This document shows, in pieces, positions 1-8,944 of a stretch of DNA of 64,000 bases (position 1 is the stretch's first letter; every line of letters begins with the position of its first letter). A program made the position numbers and the translations under genes. This DNA comes from Alloacidobacterium sp035547425. Lineage in GTDB: Bacteria; Acidobacteriota; Terriglobia; Terriglobales; Acidobacteriaceae. Below the pieces are notes generated by a model that did no database searches, was not told the origin of the DNA, and worked only from the letters and a program-made list of their open reading frames with translations. The stretch spans positions 36,290-100,289 of the forward strand of contig DASZUU010000017.1 in the NCBI GenBank assembly GCA_035547425.1, given 5' to 3'.

Positions 1-447
1 CAGAAAGACCTCGCTGGCCTTGGCGCGATAGGCTGAGTCTTCGACTGCGCGCTTTTCTACCTGCGTAATCTCGGAAGGCACGCCGATCACAATGCGCGGA
101 TGCACCAGCATCTTGCGGTTGTGTGCCTTCTGAATGAAGTAGTTCAGCATCTTTTCCGTGACTTTGAAATCGGCAATCACACCGTCTTTCATCGGCTTGA
201 TGGCGACGATGTTGCCCGGCGTGCGCCCCAGCATCTCTTTCGCCTCTTTGCCAACGGCTTCCACTTCGCCCGTGTTCTTGTTGATGGCGACGATAGAAGG
301 TTCATTCACAACGATGCCCTTACCACGGGCATAAACAAGAGTATTGGCAGTTCCTAAGTCGATCGCGAGATCGCTGGAAAAAACACTGAACAGCGAGCGC
401 ACACCGTGCGACCGCGAAGAGCGCGATGAAAAACCGTTCGATGACAT
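1..447 (-). CDS. mreB: Rod shape-determining protein MreB (N-terminal part, runs off the window)
   Basis: Bacterial actin homologue that polymerises under the membrane and guides lateral wall synthesis. The 149 codons present begin at an ATG at 447 and continue past base 1, so the C-terminal half is missing. After a short Ser/Arg-rich head (about 24 residues) comes the actin phosphate-1 motif AIDLGTANTLVY, followed by VNEPSIVAI, AVGKEAKEMLGR and PMKDGVIADF, all diagnostic of MreB. In most genomes mreC and mreD follow, which here would lie beyond the left edge. The Shine-Dalgarno sequence is weak. The family call is very secure. The exact start is fairly secure because the actin core begins soon after it. 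Confidence 0.95.
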   Translation of the reverse strand, partial: MSSNGFSSRSSRSHGVRSLFSVFSSDLAIDLGTANTLVYARGKGIVVNEPSIVAINKNTGEVEAVGKEAKEMLGRTPGNIVAIKPMKDGVIADFKVTEKMLNYFIQKAHNRKMLVHPRIVIGVPSEITQVEKRAVEDSAYRAKASEVFL

Positions 448-603
448 GAAGAGATGCTTTAAAGGGACTAAAACTTATTGTAAGGCCACAAAGCAATTAC
501 TGCACCGCAGAGACGCATGGATTCTTTGAAAGTACTCAGAAATTTTCGCTATTCACAAAAAGCGTTGAAAGTAAAATTGCCATCCCCGAGCGAAATATCC
601 ATC

Positions 604-640
604 GTTGTCATCCTGAAGCGCAGCCGAAGGACCTGCTTCC
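604..640. repeat. Dispersed intergenic repeat, copy 1
   Basis: Holds gttgtcatcctgaagcgcag followed by ccgaaggacctgc. It is one of several copies in this window of an element with core TCATCCTGAGCG..GAAGGACCTGC (see 1935, 5592, 10755, 52060, and the variants at 49922 and 56436). It sits between mreB and the M24 peptidase gene. Function unknown; it may act at RNA level as a hairpin half. Confidence 0.7.
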
Positions 641-657
641 AACACTCTGCGCTCCAG

Positions 658-1821
658 CTAAATCCGCACTAATTCCTGTTGTATCTTCCCTGTAACTTCC
701 GCCTTATCGCGCGAGGTCATCATATTCACTTCGCTGCGAATACCGAATTCCGGCAGATAAATCCCTGGCTCGACAGAGAAACAGGTGAACGGAAGAATAC
801 GCCGCTCGTCATGTGTTTCCAGATTGTCCAGGTGCGCTCCGTTGCCATGGAGTTCCGTGGCAATGTTGTGCCCGGTACGGTGCGTGAAATAAGACTCGAA
901 TCCCGCTTCGCGAATCACGGAGCGGGCCGCATCGTCGGCCTGCCATCCGGCGATCGGAGTTTTCTGCGTAAATGCTTCCTGCACAACACGAATCGCTGCA
1001 TCGCGAGCATTTTTCACCACATCGAAGACGTGCTTTTCGCGTTCGGACGGCTCACGCCCAACCACGCCGGTCCAGGTAATGTCATACCAGCAACTGCCGG
1101 GCTGCGATGTTCGCGCCCAGATATCGATCAGGAGAAAATCGCCGCTCTGAATTTTGCGCGAGTGTGCTGCAGTCGGCTCATAGTGTGAATCCGAGGAGTT
1201 TTCATTCACCGAAACATTCGGGCCGTTTTCCGTAACCAATCCGGCGCGATCGATGGCCTGCTGGAACCAGGTCATCATTTCGTACTCGGTAACACCGCTC
1301 TTTATGCGCCGGTCAATCGCGCGAAAGCCTTCGGCGAGAATCTCATCCAGCGCGCGCTGCGCTTCGTAATGGCTGGCAATCTGCGCCTCGGTCAGCACCG
1401 CTTCAAACTGGCTTACCAGATCGGCGGAGCCGACAATGGTTTTGCCCATCTCGCGCAGCAACTCCACCGTGCCGGCGTCGACCATGGACACATACATGAT
1501 GGCGTTGCGCGGAGAATACTGCATGGCGATGCGACGATACGGCGCAAGCATGGCCTCCAGACCGGACTGCAGTTCCTGCCATGAGGAATACTGCGTCTTG
1601 CCGCCGGGCAGCGTATCCAGCCGCGCCTGCTCGATGCGATGCACCAGCTTATGCGGTTCCCCATGCGCCGGAATGACGTAGTACCAGCGCCGCGTAATAT
1701 GCGCGTGCGGATCGAGGCCGAGAATGCGTCCGGCAATCGGGTCGCGATGATGATGATCGTAGAAAAGCCACGCATCCAGCTTCAGTTCGCGCAGGGCAGA
1801 TTGGATTTCAGCTAGCTTCAT
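658..1821 (-). CDS. M24 family metallopeptidase (Xaa-Pro aminopeptidase-like)
   Basis: Pita-bread-fold metallopeptidase, 387 residues, with no signal peptide and probably cytosolic. The N-terminal creatinase-like domain (about 1-150) is followed by the catalytic domain, where the five metal ligands of the family can be placed: D233 (LLIDIW), D247 (CWYDITW), H318 (HRTGHNI), E351 (SVEPGIY) and E364 (IRSEVN). The family removes N-terminal residues preceding proline or cleaves Xaa-Pro dipeptides. The spacing between the two aspartates (14) is larger than the 11 of E. coli PepP, and the sequence is a divergent subgroup, so substrate specificity is uncertain. It stands alone on the minus strand, with an intergenic repeat on each side. 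Confidence 0.88.
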   Translation of the reverse strand: MKLAEIQSALRELKLDAWLFYDHHHRDPIAGRILGLDPHAHITRRWYYVIPAHGEPHKLVHRIEQARLDTLPGGKTQYSSWQELQSGLEAMLAPYRRIAMQYSPRNAIMYVSMVDAGTVELLREMGKTIVGSADLVSQFEAVLTEAQIASHYEAQRALDEILAEGFRAIDRRIKSGVTEYEMMTWFQQAIDRAGLVTENGPNVSVNENSSDSHYEPTAAHSRKIQSGDFLLIDIWARTSQPGSCWYDITWTGVVGREPSEREKHVFDVVKNARDAAIRVVQEAFTQKTPIAGWQADDAARSVIREAGFESYFTHRTGHNIATELHGNGAHLDNLETHDERRILPFTCFSVEPGIYLPEFGIRSEVNMMTSRDKAEVTGKIQQELVRI

Positions 1822-1934
1822 TACCGCAAAGTGTACCGAATGGCGCGCGAGAAGTCACAGGTGGGCGGCTGCGGCATCCAAAACTCACAAGCAGCTTCTT
1901 CAGACTTCATGAAAAGAGCGGAGCCAAGACCGGC

Positions 1935-1973
1935 AAAAAGCAGGTTCTTCGCTCCGCTCAGGATGATCGTTCC
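1935..1973. repeat. Dispersed intergenic repeat, copy 2 (inverted relative to copy 1)
   Basis: Reads aaaaagcaggttcttcgctc then cgctcaggatgatcgttcc, the reverse complement of the core seen at 604. It lies in the gap between the M24 peptidase start and the quinoprotein stop codon. Confidence 0.7.
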
Positions 1974-1996
1974 TTATTTCGGGCACAATCGCCGGC

Positions 1997-3589
1997 TTAC
2001 ATTCCTCGTTTGCCTGCCGCGCTCTTTCCGCTATGCTCTGCTTCAGGAAGTCGCCAGGCAAAGAGAACGCCGCCGCCGCTCATCAGCACATACTGATGGC
2101 CGTCCAGCTCATATGTGGTGGGAGAGCTGGCAATTCCCGCTCCCGCGCCTGCGTGCCACAGCGTTTTCCCGGTGGCTGTATCCAGGGCGAGGAAATTGCC
2201 GTGCGCGTCGCCGGTGAAGGTCAGGCCGGAGTCTGTCGTCAATACACCCGAACCTGCTCCACCCGGACCAACCTCATGGCTCCAGCGAATCTTGCCTGTC
2301 TGGTAATCGATCGCTTCGATGACACCTTTGCCCCAGACGCCATAATCAGCGCCGGCCCAGCCATAAGCCCCGTCCGCAGTCTTTGAGAAATAAATGCTCC
2401 AGCTCGGGTGCGCATCTACGATGAACAGCCCGGTTTTGGGATCGAAGCTGGGAGCGCGGAAGTTTGTCAATCCGCCCTCATCCGGCGCAATCAGGCGGCC
2501 ATCGGGTGCTGGTTCTTTTTCCGGATCGGGAATCGGCTGACCCTTATCGTCCAATCCCTTTGCCCAGTTCACCGGACCGAAAGGCACGGTCAACAGGTTC
2601 TTACCGTTGGTCCGGTCAAGCACAAAGAAGTATCCATTGCGGGAGGCCTGCATCAGCATCTTGCGCGGCTTGCCATGGAATGGCCCATCCACCAGAACCG
2701 GCGTTTCAACCGCGTCCCAGTCGTGGGTATCGTGCGGCGAGGGCTGGAAGGCCCAGATCAACTTGCCGGTATCCGGATTTAAAGCAACGATGCTGCAGGT
2801 GTAGAGGTTATCGCCGGGGCGAACTTTGCCGTTGAGAACGGGCGTAGGGTTACCCGTGCCCCAATAGATCATGTTCAGCTCAGGATCATAGGTTCCGGCC
2901 ATCCAGGTCGTTCCGCCGGTGGCCGTATTCGGCGTGCCTGCAGGCGGGGTAACATCCCACTGCCATTGCGTCTTTCCTGTTTCCGGATCGACAGAGCGGA
3001 TAAAGGTCTGGAGGTTATCCATATCGCCGCCAACGCCGACAATGACGTGATTACCGACAATCAGCGGGGCCTCGGTCGCCCAATACCCCTTTTCCACATC
3101 GGCTATCGGGACGATCCAGCGCACCGTTCCATCTTTCGCATTCAGCGAGATCAGGTGAGCGTCCGGCGAGGTGAAGAAAATCCAGTTTTTGTAAATCGCC
3201 ACGCCGCGCTGGCCGATATGATCGCCATTGTTAGGCGGGTAGGTGTAATGCCAGAGCATGTGGCCGGAACGCGCATCCACGGCCCAGATATTGTCTGGAA
3301 TGGTGAAGTACAGAATCCCGTCCACCAGAATCGGCGAAGACTTGATGGTGGCAGTCTTTTCCGTCTGAAAAGCCCACGCAAGTGTCAGATTATTCACGTT
3401 TTGAGGCGTGATCTGGGTTAAAGCGCTATGGCGTCTGCCGGAATAATCGCCGTGGTAGCCCGGCCAGCTATCCGCTGGGGGCTTAAGCAGCATGGCAGCA
3501 TCCACGTTCTGCGCGCGCGCAATCTCAGGCAAGCTGATCGATGCGCAGGCAATAGCCAGGGCAATAGAGAGGTTCCGAAAATACTTCAT
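1997..3589 (-). CDS. PQQ-enzyme-like beta-propeller protein (quinoprotein alcohol dehydrogenase family)
   Basis: Secreted eight-bladed propeller of 530 residues with a Sec signal peptide (cleavage near ARA-Q26). Tryptophan-docking blade motifs recur (ALNPDTGKLIWAFQ, AIDYQTGKIRWSHE, ALDTATGKTLWHAG). The segment SPHDTHDWDAVETP corresponds to the region holding the catalytic Asp of methanol and ethanol dehydrogenases. The family oxidises alcohols or aldehydes with pyrroloquinoline quinone and passes electrons to a cytochrome c. The vicinal Cys-Cys that normally stacks on PQQ is absent: the equivalent stretch reads HIGQRGVAIY. This fits the Acidobacteria-specific quinoprotein-like groups, for which PQQ use is doubtful. 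No cytochrome or PQQ-biosynthesis gene is nearby. Confidence 0.88.
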   Translation of the reverse strand: MKYFRNLSIALAIACASISLPEIARAQNVDAAMLLKPPADSWPGYHGDYSGRRHSALTQITPQNVNNLTLAWAFQTEKTATIKSSPILVDGILYFTIPDNIWAVDARSGHMLWHYTYPPNNGDHIGQRGVAIYKNWIFFTSPDAHLISLNAKDGTVRWIVPIADVEKGYWATEAPLIVGNHVIVGVGGDMDNLQTFIRSVDPETGKTQWQWDVTPPAGTPNTATGGTTWMAGTYDPELNMIYWGTGNPTPVLNGKVRPGDNLYTCSIVALNPDTGKLIWAFQPSPHDTHDWDAVETPVLVDGPFHGKPRKMLMQASRNGYFFVLDRTNGKNLLTVPFGPVNWAKGLDDKGQPIPDPEKEPAPDGRLIAPDEGGLTNFRAPSFDPKTGLFIVDAHPSWSIYFSKTADGAYGWAGADYGVWGKGVIEAIDYQTGKIRWSHEVGPGGAGSGVLTTDSGLTFTGDAHGNFLALDTATGKTLWHAGAGAGIASSPTTYELDGHQYVLMSGGGVLFAWRLPEAEHSGKSAAGKRGM

Positions 3590-3696
3590 AATCCAGTTCT
3601 GACCCTTCTACAGAAATCGTCCGCTAAAATCAACCTGGGTTGGGCAGAACCTGATCCTGCGAAGTTGTCTTCTTTTCTACTATCATAAGAATTGCA

Positions 3697-3921
3697 ATGC
3701 CGTTTCCGATCAAGACCTGCGTTATTTGTTCTGAAGAATTTGAATTGAAGCCGGATAAGCCTGGTTTTGCCAATCGCTGCCCGGAATGCAGCGCCAACGA
3801 TGAAGTCGACGAGTCATCCCCCACAGGCTCGATGGATGCCGCACAGCGAAAATACGAAAGCGAAGCCAACGAAGAGCGCCGCCGCGTGATCCGCGACATG
3901 CTCTACCGCAAAGACAGCTAG
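3697..3921 (+). CDS. Small zinc-ribbon-like protein
   Basis: A 74-residue protein with two CxxC knuckles, C8-x2-C11 (TCVICSEEF) and C28-x2-C31 (NRCPECSA), spaced 16 residues apart. These would bind one zinc ion. The rest is an acidic linker and a basic helical tail (EERRRVIRDMLYRK). It lies directly upstream of guaA on the same strand, with 51 bp between the genes, and may be co-transcribed with it. The knuckles resemble those of small FYDLN/FmdB-type zinc ribbons, but I cannot assign a family. The function is unknown. The paired cysteines and operon-like placement argue that it is a real gene. Confidence 0.75.
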   Translation: MPFPIKTCVICSEEFELKPDKPGFANRCPECSANDEVDESSPTGSMDAAQRKYESEANEERRRVIRDMLYRKDS

Positions 3922-3972
3922 GTTGTTCGATCTTTCTGCAAAACAAAATCTCAACTCAAAGTAAACTGAAGC

Positions 3973-5523
3973 GTGGACACATCCTCGATCGTCATTCTTG
4001 ATTTCGGCTCGCAATATACGCAGCTGATCGCCCGCCGTATCCGCGAACAGAACGTTTTTTCGGTCGTTCTTCCCTGCACGGCTCCGTTGTCGGAAATCGA
4101 AAGCTACAAGCCGCTCGGCATCATTCTCTCCGGCGGCCCCTGCTCGGTTTACGATTCCGACGCGCCGAAAGCCGATCCGGCGGTTCTCGCGCTGGGAAAG
4201 CCGGTGCTTGGCATCTGCTACGGACTGCAGTTCATCACGCATCACCTTGGCGGAAAGGTGCGCTCGGCCGACAAGCGCGAATATGGCCACGCTGAAGTCT
4301 CGATTGTCGATCCGGAAACACCGCTGTTCTCCGGCCTTCCCGCCGATCTGCACGTATGGATGTCGCATGGCGATGAAGCTTTGGAATTGCCGCCCGGCTT
4401 CCATCTCACGGCTAAAACCAGCAATGCAGTGGCCGGTATAGCCAATCCCCAACGAAATATCTGGGCGGTCCAGTTCCATCCGGAAGTTCACCACACCAGG
4501 CAAGGCACCGAACTGCTACGCAATTTCCTCTTCAACATCTGCAAGGCGCAGCCGGATTGGACGCCGGAACACTTTATCCAGTCCACGGTTGCCGCTATTC
4601 GCGAAAAAGTGGGCGATGGCCGGGCGATCTGCGCGCTCTCCGGAGGCGTCGATTCGTCGGTGGCTGCTGTGCTCGTCCATAAGGCAATTGGCGACCGCCT
4701 GACCTGCGTCTTTGTCGATAACGGTGTTCTGCGCAAGAATGAGTTCTTCAAAGTGCAGGAGAACCTTCGCGAGAAACTCGGCCTCAACCTGGTTGCTGTC
4801 GATGCCAGCGGGCGTTTTCTTTCGCGCCTCGCCGGAGTTACCGACCCGGAGGCCAAGCGCAAGATCATTGGCCACGAATTCATCAGCGTATTCGACGATG
4901 AATCGCATCGCATCGCCAAAGAAATCGGTGGCGTGGACTGGCTGGTTCAGGGCACTTTGTATCCTGACGTGATCGAGTCCTCCTCCGTCAAAGGCCCCTC
5001 GCAGACTATCAAGAGCCATCACAATGTCGGCGGCTTGCCGGACACGATGACGCTGAAACTGATCGAACCTCTGCGCGACCTCTTCAAAGACGAAGTTCGT
5101 CGCATTGGCCGCGACCTGCAGATGCCGGAAGACATCCTGCAGCGCCAACCGTTTCCCGGCCCCGGACTTGCCGTCCGCATCCTGGGCGAAATTACGCCGG
5201 AACGCGTGGCCCTTCTGCAAGAGGCAGACGACATCGTGGTCACTGAGATCAAAGCAGCCGGGCTTTACCAGAAAATCTGGCAGTCTTTCGCGGTGCTGTT
5301 GCCGGTCAAGAGTGTCGGCGTGATGGGAGATCAGCGCACCTACGCCTACACCTGCGCCATTCGCGCCGTGCATTCAGAAGACGGCATGACCGCCGATTGG
5401 GCGCCGCTGCCCTACGATGTGCTGAAGAAAATCTCCAGCCGCATCGTGAACGAAATTCGCGGCATCAATCGCGTCGTTTATGACATCACCTCGAAGCCGC
5501 CGGGCACGATTGAGTGGGAGTAA
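3973..5523 (+). CDS. guaA: GMP synthase (glutamine-hydrolysing)
   Basis: Converts XMP to GMP using glutamine and ATP, the last step of guanine nucleotide synthesis, in the cytosol. Full length at 516 residues. The class I amidotransferase triad is C82 (GICYGLQ), H169 and E171 (QFHPEVHH). The ATP-pyrophosphatase P-loop is SGGVDSS at 223-229. The C-terminal dimerisation domain contains QPFPGPGLAVRILG and ends in GTIEWE, as the family does. The start is a GTG, placed directly before the conserved SSIVILDFGSQYTQ segment. No upstream ATG gives a better fit. Confidence 0.97.
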   Translation: MDTSSIVILDFGSQYTQLIARRIREQNVFSVVLPCTAPLSEIESYKPLGIILSGGPCSVYDSDAPKADPAVLALGKPVLGICYGLQFITHHLGGKVRSADKREYGHAEVSIVDPETPLFSGLPADLHVWMSHGDEALELPPGFHLTAKTSNAVAGIANPQRNIWAVQFHPEVHHTRQGTELLRNFLFNICKAQPDWTPEHFIQSTVAAIREKVGDGRAICALSGGVDSSVAAVLVHKAIGDRLTCVFVDNGVLRKNEFFKVQENLREKLGLNLVAVDASGRFLSRLAGVTDPEAKRKIIGHEFISVFDDESHRIAKEIGGVDWLVQGTLYPDVIESSSVKGPSQTIKSHHNVGGLPDTMTLKLIEPLRDLFKDEVRRIGRDLQMPEDILQRQPFPGPGLAVRILGEITPERVALLQEADDIVVTEIKAAGLYQKIWQSFAVLLPVKSVGVMGDQRTYAYTCAIRAVHSEDGMTADWAPLPYDVLKKISSRIVNEIRGINRVVYDITSKPPGTIEWE

Positions 5524-5591
5524 GCGAATCCGGCACATCGCTCCCAGTTCAGTGACTCGCAGCAAAGAGCTTCAATCATTTGGGTTTCGTT

Positions 5592-5717
5592 GAGGTTCTT
5601 CGCTTCGCTCAGAATGACATCTGTATTTTGACTCAGGCAGTCAGTTGTCTTTCACGAAACCAACTCGGCGGCCCCATCCTGAACAAAGAGAAGGGTGGGG
5701 GATCTTCCCACCCTACT
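5592..5717. repeat. Two intergenic repeat copies between guaA and the GH27 gene
   Basis: One copy at 5592-5620 reads gaggttcttcgcttcgctca followed by gaatgac. A second, different type at 5681-5717 reads ccccatcctgaacaaagaga, then agggtggggg and cttcccaccctac, and can fold on itself. The second runs into the stop codon of the GH27 gene. The 189-bp gap holds nothing else that I recognise. Confidence 0.6.
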
Positions 5718-7080
5718 TCACCGCATACAAAGCGGAAGAATGCGGAGCCAGCGTAACTTTCACTCTATCCTTCAAGCCCAGGTCCTTACGTTGCCATAAA
5801 TCCCGCATGCGATACGAAGCATGATCCAGGCCAAGCTCTTTCCACCTGTAGGAAAGAATTTGCGGTGAATCGCTGCGATTAAATACGGCTACATAGGATT
5901 TCCCATCCGCGCTCTTCGCTGTCCACACTACAGCCGAATCCGTCTGTACAACCGGCTTATTCTTACTCGAATGTTGATCGACCGCAATGACCTCAGGGTT
6001 TGTCAGCAGCGATTCGGTGAACTCATCCATCTGCGTCAGGTTTGCTCCGAGAACGAGCGGTGAGCGGGCAATCGACCATAGCGTTATCAGCGTTCGCGCC
6101 TCATCCTGTGTAAGCCGTGTATGCCTTGGCTCGCCCCATCCCGGCTTCGGCCCCAGATAACCGATGGGCAGCATGTCAGCATCCGGCCAATGACCAGTTT
6201 GCTGATGAGGAGCCCACTCGGCCAGTTTCCCAAATTGCTTCGTTAAGGATTGCGGGAAATTTCCGGTATCGTTTGCAGGCTTCTTCCAGACATCCCAAAA
6301 ATCATCGGAAATACGCCAGAGCTCGGCATATTTACGAACATCGTCGGCCTGCTCGATCGGTGTGGGGCCCGGGGAAAGACTTAGCACAATATTCCGTCCG
6401 CTCTTCCGGAGCGCCTTGCTCATCATGTGAATCTCATCTGCCTGATAGGGTGCCGAGATGCAATCGACCTTGATGAAATCCAACCCCCAGCTCGCGTATA
6501 GCTTGCCCAGCGAATCGTAGTAAGCCTGTCCTGCCGCATTTGCTTTCAGACCGTAGTTATCGGGATTCCACCGGCACAGGTCGGCTCGGTTTGCAGCATC
6601 TCCGGCTCGAAACGACGACCCGGCAATGGGAAGATTTTTCTCGACCGCTTCTCTAGGAATGCCGCGAATGATGTGAATCCCAAACTTCAGCCCCAACGAA
6701 TGCACATAATCGCCGATGGCTTTCAGGTCGGCATCGCTGCTTGAAGGAAAACGGTTCGGAGCCGGCAAATATCGGCCATTTGCGTCTAATGTGTAGCCCT
6801 GGTCTGCGCCTTTGGTTCCGGCATTTTCCGGATGCTGCAGGTACCAGCCTTCATCAATCACCACATACTTCCAGCCATATTGCTTCAGGTGCTGGTTAAA
6901 CCATTGCACATTTGCCTTGAACTGGTCTTCGGTAATGGTAAGCCCATAAGAATCCCAGCTATTCCAACCCATGGGAGGGGTCGGCGCTAACAATGTCGCG
7001 CTCTTTTGCGCCATTGCAATGTTGCATAAAGATGCAGTTAAACCAAGACAAAACACGCGAAACCAATGAGCCATCGACAA
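5713..7080 (-). CDS. Alpha-galactosidase, glycoside hydrolase family 27
   Basis: Secreted enzyme that removes terminal alpha-linked galactose (possibly N-acetylgalactosamine or beta-L-arabinopyranose in some subgroups) from oligosaccharides or hemicellulose. It has 455 residues with a signal peptide ending at AMA-Q25. The TIM barrel opens with the GH27 signature TPPMGWNSWDSYG. D206 in DFIKVDC is the expected nucleophile, and the aspartates at 259-260 in WRISDD include the acid/base. A C-terminal beta-sandwich follows (about 370-455). It is monocistronic, with no transporter or regulator adjacent. The assignment to GH27 is strong; the exact substrate cannot be read from sequence. Confidence 0.93.
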   Translation of the reverse strand: MSMAHWFRVFCLGLTASLCNIAMAQKSATLLAPTPPMGWNSWDSYGLTITEDQFKANVQWFNQHLKQYGWKYVVIDEGWYLQHPENAGTKGADQGYTLDANGRYLPAPNRFPSSSDADLKAIGDYVHSLGLKFGIHIIRGIPREAVEKNLPIAGSSFRAGDAANRADLCRWNPDNYGLKANAAGQAYYDSLGKLYASWGLDFIKVDCISAPYQADEIHMMSKALRKSGRNIVLSLSPGPTPIEQADDVRKYAELWRISDDFWDVWKKPANDTGNFPQSLTKQFGKLAEWAPHQQTGHWPDADMLPIGYLGPKPGWGEPRHTRLTQDEARTLITLWSIARSPLVLGANLTQMDEFTESLLTNPEVIAVDQHSSKNKPVVQTDSAVVWTAKSADGKSYVAVFNRSDSPQILSYRWKELGLDHASYRMRDLWQRKDLGLKDRVKVTLAPHSSALYAVK

Positions 7081-7185
7081 CCCCTCCCAGAGAACGTTTT
7101 CCTATAAGCCGTCCCAGTGTACTGCACCCCGCGATACTTACGAACGAAGCAAACTCACTTCTTCAAGCGTTTCCTGTATACTCCA

Positions 7186-7914
7186 ATGTTTATGCGGGTT
7201 TTTGTCATTCTTCCAGCAGCAGGACTGGGCACGCGCATGGCCGCCGGCCAGCACAGCCCATCCGCCCCCAAACAGTTCCTCGAACTGGCCGGAGCGCCGA
7301 TTCTCATCCATAGCCTGCGCGCCTTTGCCAAAGTGCCGCAGATCAGCGCGGTCTATGTTGCCGTCCGCGCAAATGAGCGGGAGCGCGTCGAGGCGCAGGT
7401 TGCCGAGTTCGGCTTTGCCGACAAGGTACGCATCGTCACAGGCGGCGATACGCGCCAGGACAGCGTGGCCAATGCTCTCAACGCTCTCGATTGCGAAGAC
7501 CGGGACATCGTGCTCGTGCATGATGCCGTGCGCCCCCTTATTGCTCCTGCTACCATTGTGCGCACTATTGAAGCGGTGGAAAAGCACGATGCCGCTATCG
7601 TTGGCCTGCCGGCGGTGGACACTATCAAACAGGTAGAGCGCACCGCGGACGGCGCCATTATCACCGCCACCATTCCGCGCGAATACATTGTGCAGGCGCA
7701 GACGCCTCAGGGCTTCCGTTGCGGCCTGCTGAAACGCGCCTTCGCCGAAGCCATTGCCGACGGCTTTATCGGCACCGACGAAGCCAGCATCGTGGAGCGT
7801 GCCGGTTCGCGCGTTGCCGTCGTCCCCGGCTCATCGACGAACCTCAAGATCACGCAGCCCGGCGACCTTGAGCTTGCCGAGTTCTATTTGAAACAGCGCG
7901 CCGCTGAAAGATAA
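7186..7914 (+). CDS. ispD: 2-C-methyl-D-erythritol 4-phosphate cytidylyltransferase
   Basis: Third enzyme of the MEP isoprenoid pathway; it couples CTP to MEP. The start was set at the ATG at 7186 (MFMRVFVILPAAGLG) rather than an in-frame ATG at 7117, because the nucleotide-binding loop AAGLGTRM must lie near the N terminus and the 23 extra residues are not family-like. An ATG at 7192 is equally possible. Other motifs are PKQFLEL, VHDAVRPL and QTPQGF. The protein has about 242 residues, normal for the family. ispF follows 34 bp downstream, the common ispD-ispF arrangement. Confidence 0.95.
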   Translation: MFMRVFVILPAAGLGTRMAAGQHSPSAPKQFLELAGAPILIHSLRAFAKVPQISAVYVAVRANERERVEAQVAEFGFADKVRIVTGGDTRQDSVANALNALDCEDRDIVLVHDAVRPLIAPATIVRTIEAVEKHDAAIVGLPAVDTIKQVERTADGAIITATIPREYIVQAQTPQGFRCGLLKRAFAEAIADGFIGTDEASIVERAGSRVAVVPGSSTNLKITQPGDLELAEFYLKQRAAER

Positions 7915-7948
7915 TTCGGCAAAGGCTGTAAAGTAGAAAGAGACAACC

Positions 7949-8557
7949 ATGAGCATGCGAATTGGATACGGCTGGGACTCACACGCCTTCAAAGCGGGAG
8001 TGCCGCTGAAAATCGGCGGACTCGCCATCGATCATCCTGAAGGACTGGCCGGTCATTCTGACGGCGATGTGCTGCTGCACGCCATTACCGATGCGCTGCT
8101 TGGAGCGGTTTCCGCAGGCGATATCGGCAGTTTCTTCCCTCCCGGCGATCCACGCTGGAAGAACGCCGACTCAGCCATCTTTCTTAACCTCGCGCTCGAA
8201 GAAATTCAGAATGCCAGCTATCGCATCGTGAACGTCGATACAACTCTTGTGCTTGCCGCGCCAAAAATTTCGCCGATTGCTGCCGATCTGCGTGAGCGCG
8301 TCGCTGAGTTGCTCGATGTCAAGCTGAATGCGGTCAGCATTAAGGCAAAGACGCCTGAAGGCCTCGATGTGGATCATGTTGCGCAGGCCCATGCCGTCGT
8401 ATTGCTGGAACAGGTCGAAGACCCGACGGAGATCAAGAGCATGACCGCCGTCATTGAAAGTCAACGCCAGCTTGAAGATGTGGTTCGTGACCTTGTCAAC
8501 CAGGTCCACGGCACTCCGGAGCGAAAGACCGTCTTCGACACAGAAGACATCACGTAG
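7949..8557 (+). CDS. ispF: 2-C-methyl-D-erythritol 2,4-cyclodiphosphate synthase
   Basis: Cyclises CDP-ME 2-phosphate to MEcPP, next but one after IspD in the MEP pathway. The zinc ligands D10, H12 and H44 sit in GYGWDSHAF and HSDGDVLLH. KAKTPEGLDVD is the substrate-loop signature. The core matches the usual length of about 160 residues, but the protein runs to 202: a 40-residue charged tail (EDPTEIKSMTAVIESQRQLE onward) has no equivalent in typical IspF. The tail could be a coiled helix at the trimer base. It is co-directional with ispD and probably translated from the same mRNA. Confidence 0.95.
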   Translation: MSMRIGYGWDSHAFKAGVPLKIGGLAIDHPEGLAGHSDGDVLLHAITDALLGAVSAGDIGSFFPPGDPRWKNADSAIFLNLALEEIQNASYRIVNVDTTLVLAAPKISPIAADLRERVAELLDVKLNAVSIKAKTPEGLDVDHVAQAHAVVLLEQVEDPTEIKSMTAVIESQRQLEDVVRDLVNQVHGTPERKTVFDTEDIT

Positions 8558-8560
8558 AGC

Positions 8561-8944
8561 TTAGACATGTAGGATGCTAAGACCATAATCAGCAAGACGG
8601 GTGTCTGCTGTTACCAATGTCAGTCCTTCGTGCATAGCCTGGGCGGCAATCATCCTATCGAACGGATCCTTATGATGCAGCGGCAGTTGTGCTGCTGCAT
8701 CGGCATAAAATGCCGTCACGGGCAGTTCAAGAAAATTGTTTTGTCGAGCATATTCGGCTACAGAGCGCACCAGCTTGATCTTCCCAAGGCTCTGCTTGAT
8801 CGAAATTTCCCATGCCGAGGCTGCGCTAAAATAAATCGCGTCGGCTTGTTCCAGCGCGCGGAGCACGTCGCGCGAAAACCGCTTTAAATCACTATCCAAC
8901 CAGATGAGTATGTGCGTATCGAGCAGATAGCCTTGTTTCCTCAT
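8561..8944 (-). CDS. vapC: VapC-type PIN-domain ribonuclease toxin
   Basis: Type II toxin of 127 residues. The PIN acidic residues are visible: D9 (LLDTHILIWL), E46 (SAWEISIK), then DPFDRMIAAQA and TADTRLADY near the end. PIN toxins cleave tRNA or rRNA when the antitoxin is degraded. Its ATG overlaps the stop of the upstream antitoxin gene by 4 bp (ATGA), so the two are translationally coupled. The 3' end faces ispF with only 3 bp between their stops. It belongs to the DTHILIWL-type PIN subgroup. Confidence 0.92.
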   Translation of the reverse strand: MRKQGYLLDTHILIWLDSDLKRFSRDVLRALEQADAIYFSAASAWEISIKQSLGKIKLVRSVAEYARQNNFLELPVTAFYADAAAQLPLHHKDPFDRMIAAQAMHEGLTLVTADTRLADYGLSILHV

